NCBI GenBank assembly: GCA_963774455.1
Contig: CAVZFD010000004.1
Coordinates: forward strand, 682,001 to 746,000
Reading direction: 5' to 3'
Length of the DNA stretch: 64,000 bases
From: DATFVA01 sp963774455
Lineage (GTDB): Bacteria > Bacteroidota > Ignavibacteria > Ignavibacteriales > Ignavibacteriaceae
Shown: one piece after another, positions 62,127-64,000 of the stretch
Layout: each line of letters begins with the position of its first letter
Numbering within the stretch: the stretch's first letter is position 1
The notes under the pieces: model-generated
The model's database searches: none
Told to the model about the DNA's origin: nothing
What the model saw: the letters and a program-made list of their open reading frames with translations, nothing else
Position numbers and translations under genes: made by a program

Positions 62127-63473
62127 TTATTCCCTGATAATTTTTAGCAGTTCCTGAGTCTTTTCTTCCATTAACTGTTTATCGCGGCGGCTCTCAACGT
62201 TGAGTCTTATTATCGGCTCGGTGTTTGACATTCTGAGGTTGAATCTCCAGTTATCATACTCTACACTTAAACCATCAAGGTGATCAATCTTTCCATCAGA
62301 ATATTTCTTCTCAATCTCATCAAGCTTGGCTTTTGGATTTTCTATTTCTGAATTTATTTCTCCGGAGCAGGGATATGCAGCTATCATCTCCTCAACAAGG
62401 GCGGATAATGGCTTATTCTCTTCCGACATCAACTGCATTACCAGGAGGAAGGGAATCATCCCGCTGTCTGAATAGGCATTCTCCCTGAAGTAATGGTGAG
62501 CTGACATCTCGCCGCCGTATATAGCATTAACCTCTCTCATTTTCTGCTTGATAAATGCATGTCCGCTCTTTGATACAACCGCTTCTCCGCCGCTGCTTTT
62601 GACTATATCTACAGTATTCCAGACCAGGCGGGGATCATGCACTATCTTGGCACCGGGATTGTTTTTAAGTATAGATTTAGCAAGGAGTCCCACTATATAA
62701 TAACCCTCAATAAAATTTCCTCTCTCATCGAAAAAGAAACATCTGTCGAAATCGCCATCCCATGCAACTCCAAGGTTAGCGCGGTTCTTAACAACGGCGT
62801 CAATTGTTGGTTTTCTATTGCCGGTCAACAGGGGATTAGGAACGCCGTTCGGGAAGTCTGAATCGGGTTCATTAAAAAGCTTTATCATTTTTACAGGCAG
62901 TTCCGGTTCAAGGGCGTCAACAACCAGTCCCGCACAGCCGTTACCCGCATTCACCACTACCGTAAAAGGTTTAATTTTCTTTACATCATAAAATTTCTCA
63001 AGATGATTGATGAACCCGCTCATTACGTTATCATGATCAACATCCCCGGGCTCAAGATTATGTATCTGAAGATCATCAGTAAGTATCATCTTTTCAATTT
63101 CATTAAGACCAGTATCATATCCTATCGGCACCGATCCTTTTCCCACGAACTTCATCCCATTGTATTCAGGAGGATTATGACTCGCAGTTATCATAATACC
63201 GCCATCTGCTTCGTAAGCCGGAGTTGCATAATATATCATCTCAGTACCGCACAGCCCGATATCGATAACATCCACACCATGATCATTCAATCCTTTTTTA
63301 ACTGCATCCGAGATTGCTTCAGAAGATCGCCTTATATCATGACCTATCACTACTTTTTCTGCATCCGTCAATTTTGCAAAACCAACGGCAATGTTATATG
63401 CCAGATCAGCGTTAAGTTCCGTAGGAACTTTACCTCTAATATCATAAGCCTTAAAAGAATTTATTTTGTCCAT
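62127..63473 (-). CDS. manB: Phosphomannomutase/phosphoglucomutase
   Basis: A 448-residue alpha-D-phosphohexomutase that moves phosphate between positions 1 and 6 of mannose or glucose, feeding sugar-nucleotide and lipopolysaccharide synthesis. The phosphoserine is in GIMITASHNPPEYNGMKF, the magnesium loop in WDGDFDRCFFFD, the sugar-binding GGEMSAHHYF and the phosphate-contact end MSNTEPIIRLNVE. The PMM/PGM dual family is clear; which sugar is preferred is not. It is a single gene with GGAGC upstream. Confidence 0.93.
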   Translation of the reverse strand: MDKINSFKAYDIRGKVPTELNADLAYNIAVGFAKLTDAEKVVIGHDIRRSSEAISDAVKKGLNDHGVDVIDIGLCGTEMIYYATPAYEADGGIMITASHNPPEYNGMKFVGKGSVPIGYDTGLNEIEKMILTDDLQIHNLEPGDVDHDNVMSGFINHLEKFYDVKKIKPFTVVVNAGNGCAGLVVDALEPELPVKMIKLFNEPDSDFPNGVPNPLLTGNRKPTIDAVVKNRANLGVAWDGDFDRCFFFDERGNFIEGYYIVGLLAKSILKNNPGAKIVHDPRLVWNTVDIVKSSGGEAVVSKSGHAFIKQKMREVNAIYGGEMSAHHYFRENAYSDSGMIPFLLVMQLMSEENKPLSALVEEMIAAYPCSGEINSEIENPKAKLDEIEKKYSDGKIDHLDGLSVEYDNWRFNLRMSNTEPIIRLNVESRRDKQLMEEKTQELLKIIRE

Positions 63474-63652
63474 TTACGCTCCTTATTGCAGGGAAGTTGA
63501 AAAATAATTCCTAGAATTTTAAATAGGTTTTTTCTTAGCAATCTAAGTGCAATTTTAGTTGTCTTAATTTATGAAATTTATCCGACCTTTCAAGTGAGAG
63601 TAATTTTACTAAGAGAATATTTTTTCAATGGACTTTTTATTTATTACTGCTT

Positions 63653-63997
63653 ATGTTTATGCCAATTAAAAATACGAGGGAGCTAATTATCGATACAAAG
63701 GATACTGTTAAGTGGCACTTCGCTAAATGCAACCACTCAAAATGCAATGCTATATTCCTGGTTAATCCTGAAGAGGCACCGGGTGAGCTTGGCTTTATTT
63801 GTCCCGAATGCAGCAAAAAAACAACCACTTCACACATTGTGCAGTGCTCCAGCTGCAGGACAATCCTCAATTTTGTCAGGGCTAACCCCAATGAGGAAAA
63901 GGTTGTTTTTAATGTTCCTAAGTGTTCGCACTGTGTGGGAACAATAGAAGATGAATGGGAAATAGAACCGCTGTATCAGCCGGACTCCTATATTTAA
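63653..63997 (+). CDS. Small protein with four Cys pairs, probable double zinc ribbon
   Basis: A 114-residue cytoplasmic protein. Eight cysteines occur as four pairs (AKCNHSKCN, FICPECSK, VQCSSCRT, PKCSHCVG), enough for two zinc ions, and the spacing suggests two knuckle-based ribbons. The rest is polar, with an acidic end. ATG 63653 and ATG 63659 are both possible starts; neither has a clear ribosome-binding site. Zinc ribbons of this kind usually bind nucleic acid or protein. The family is not recognised and no neighbour beyond the window edge can be read. Confidence 0.75.
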   Translation: MFMPIKNTRELIIDTKDTVKWHFAKCNHSKCNAIFLVNPEEAPGELGFICPECSKKTTTSHIVQCSSCRTILNFVRANPNEEKVVFNVPKCSHCVGTIEDEWEIEPLYQPDSYI

Positions 63998-64000
63998 CCT

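Overview
The window is about 64 kb from a Gram-negative bacterium of the FCB group, and Ignavibacteria or a close relative is the best fit. Lipid A genes (lpxD, lpxA, and lpxC fused to fabZ), BamA, Skp-like chaperones, TamB and heptose genes show a lipopolysaccharide outer membrane. The LpxC-FabZ fusion and GTP-type PEP carboxykinase point to the Bacteroidetes/Chlorobi/Ignavibacteria side. Promoters that can be read clearly (lexA, prs, uppS) have a TTGACA box, 17 bases and a TATATT/TAATTT box rather than the Bacteroidetes TAnnTTTG form. The lineage is an inference from gene content. No rRNA, tRNA, CRISPR array, insertion sequence or phage was seen.

Layout. 0-7.3 kb: a secreted tricorn-like protease, a poorly coding stretch with a membrane-protein remnant, two unknown genes and a secreted GH13 debranching enzyme. 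7.4-13.5 kb: a small secreted protein with five CPY[L/M] motifs, then what looks like one regulatory module: an NtrC-type two-component pair (9413-12786) flanked by two transcription units that each begin with a sigma-54 -24/-12 promoter and encode a small secreted protein with EF-hand-like calcium loops and a Gly/Arg-rich tail. One unit also encodes an outer-membrane barrel. 13.6-23.4 kb: DMT exporter, epimerase-like protein, large hybrid histidine kinase, pckG, mlaE-type permease and ilvE. 23.4-25.1 kb: lexA with two operator palindromes, in an operon with a stand-alone WYL-like protein and a degenerate PD-(D/E)XK-like protein.

25.2-34.7 kb is an envelope operon: uppS, bamA, two skp/ompH genes, lpxD, lpxC-fabZ, lpxA, then a lipM-type octanoyltransferase and panB. 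34.7-47.2 kb: secreted beta-propeller, split heptose genes rfaE1 and rfaE2, tamB, rnr, and a large protein joining a zinc peptidase, TolB-like propeller and outer-membrane barrel. 47.3-53.4 kb: fmdB-like zinc ribbon, lipoprotein, prs, rplY, pth, a decayed hppA (membrane pyrophosphatase) pseudogene, rpsF-ssb-rpsR-rplI and rpmB. 53.7-64 kb: tsaC/sua5, an SDR, amrS, pyk, a Lon-family protease, a frameshifted class V aminotransferase, a DUF2911 protein, a phosphohexomutase and a small zinc-ribbon protein.

Top candidates for new biology are the sigma-54/EF-hand module, the LexA-controlled WYL plus nuclease-like cassette, the CPY-repeat protein and the peptidase-propeller-barrel fusion. The decayed hppA gene is hidden in an apparently empty intergenic region.
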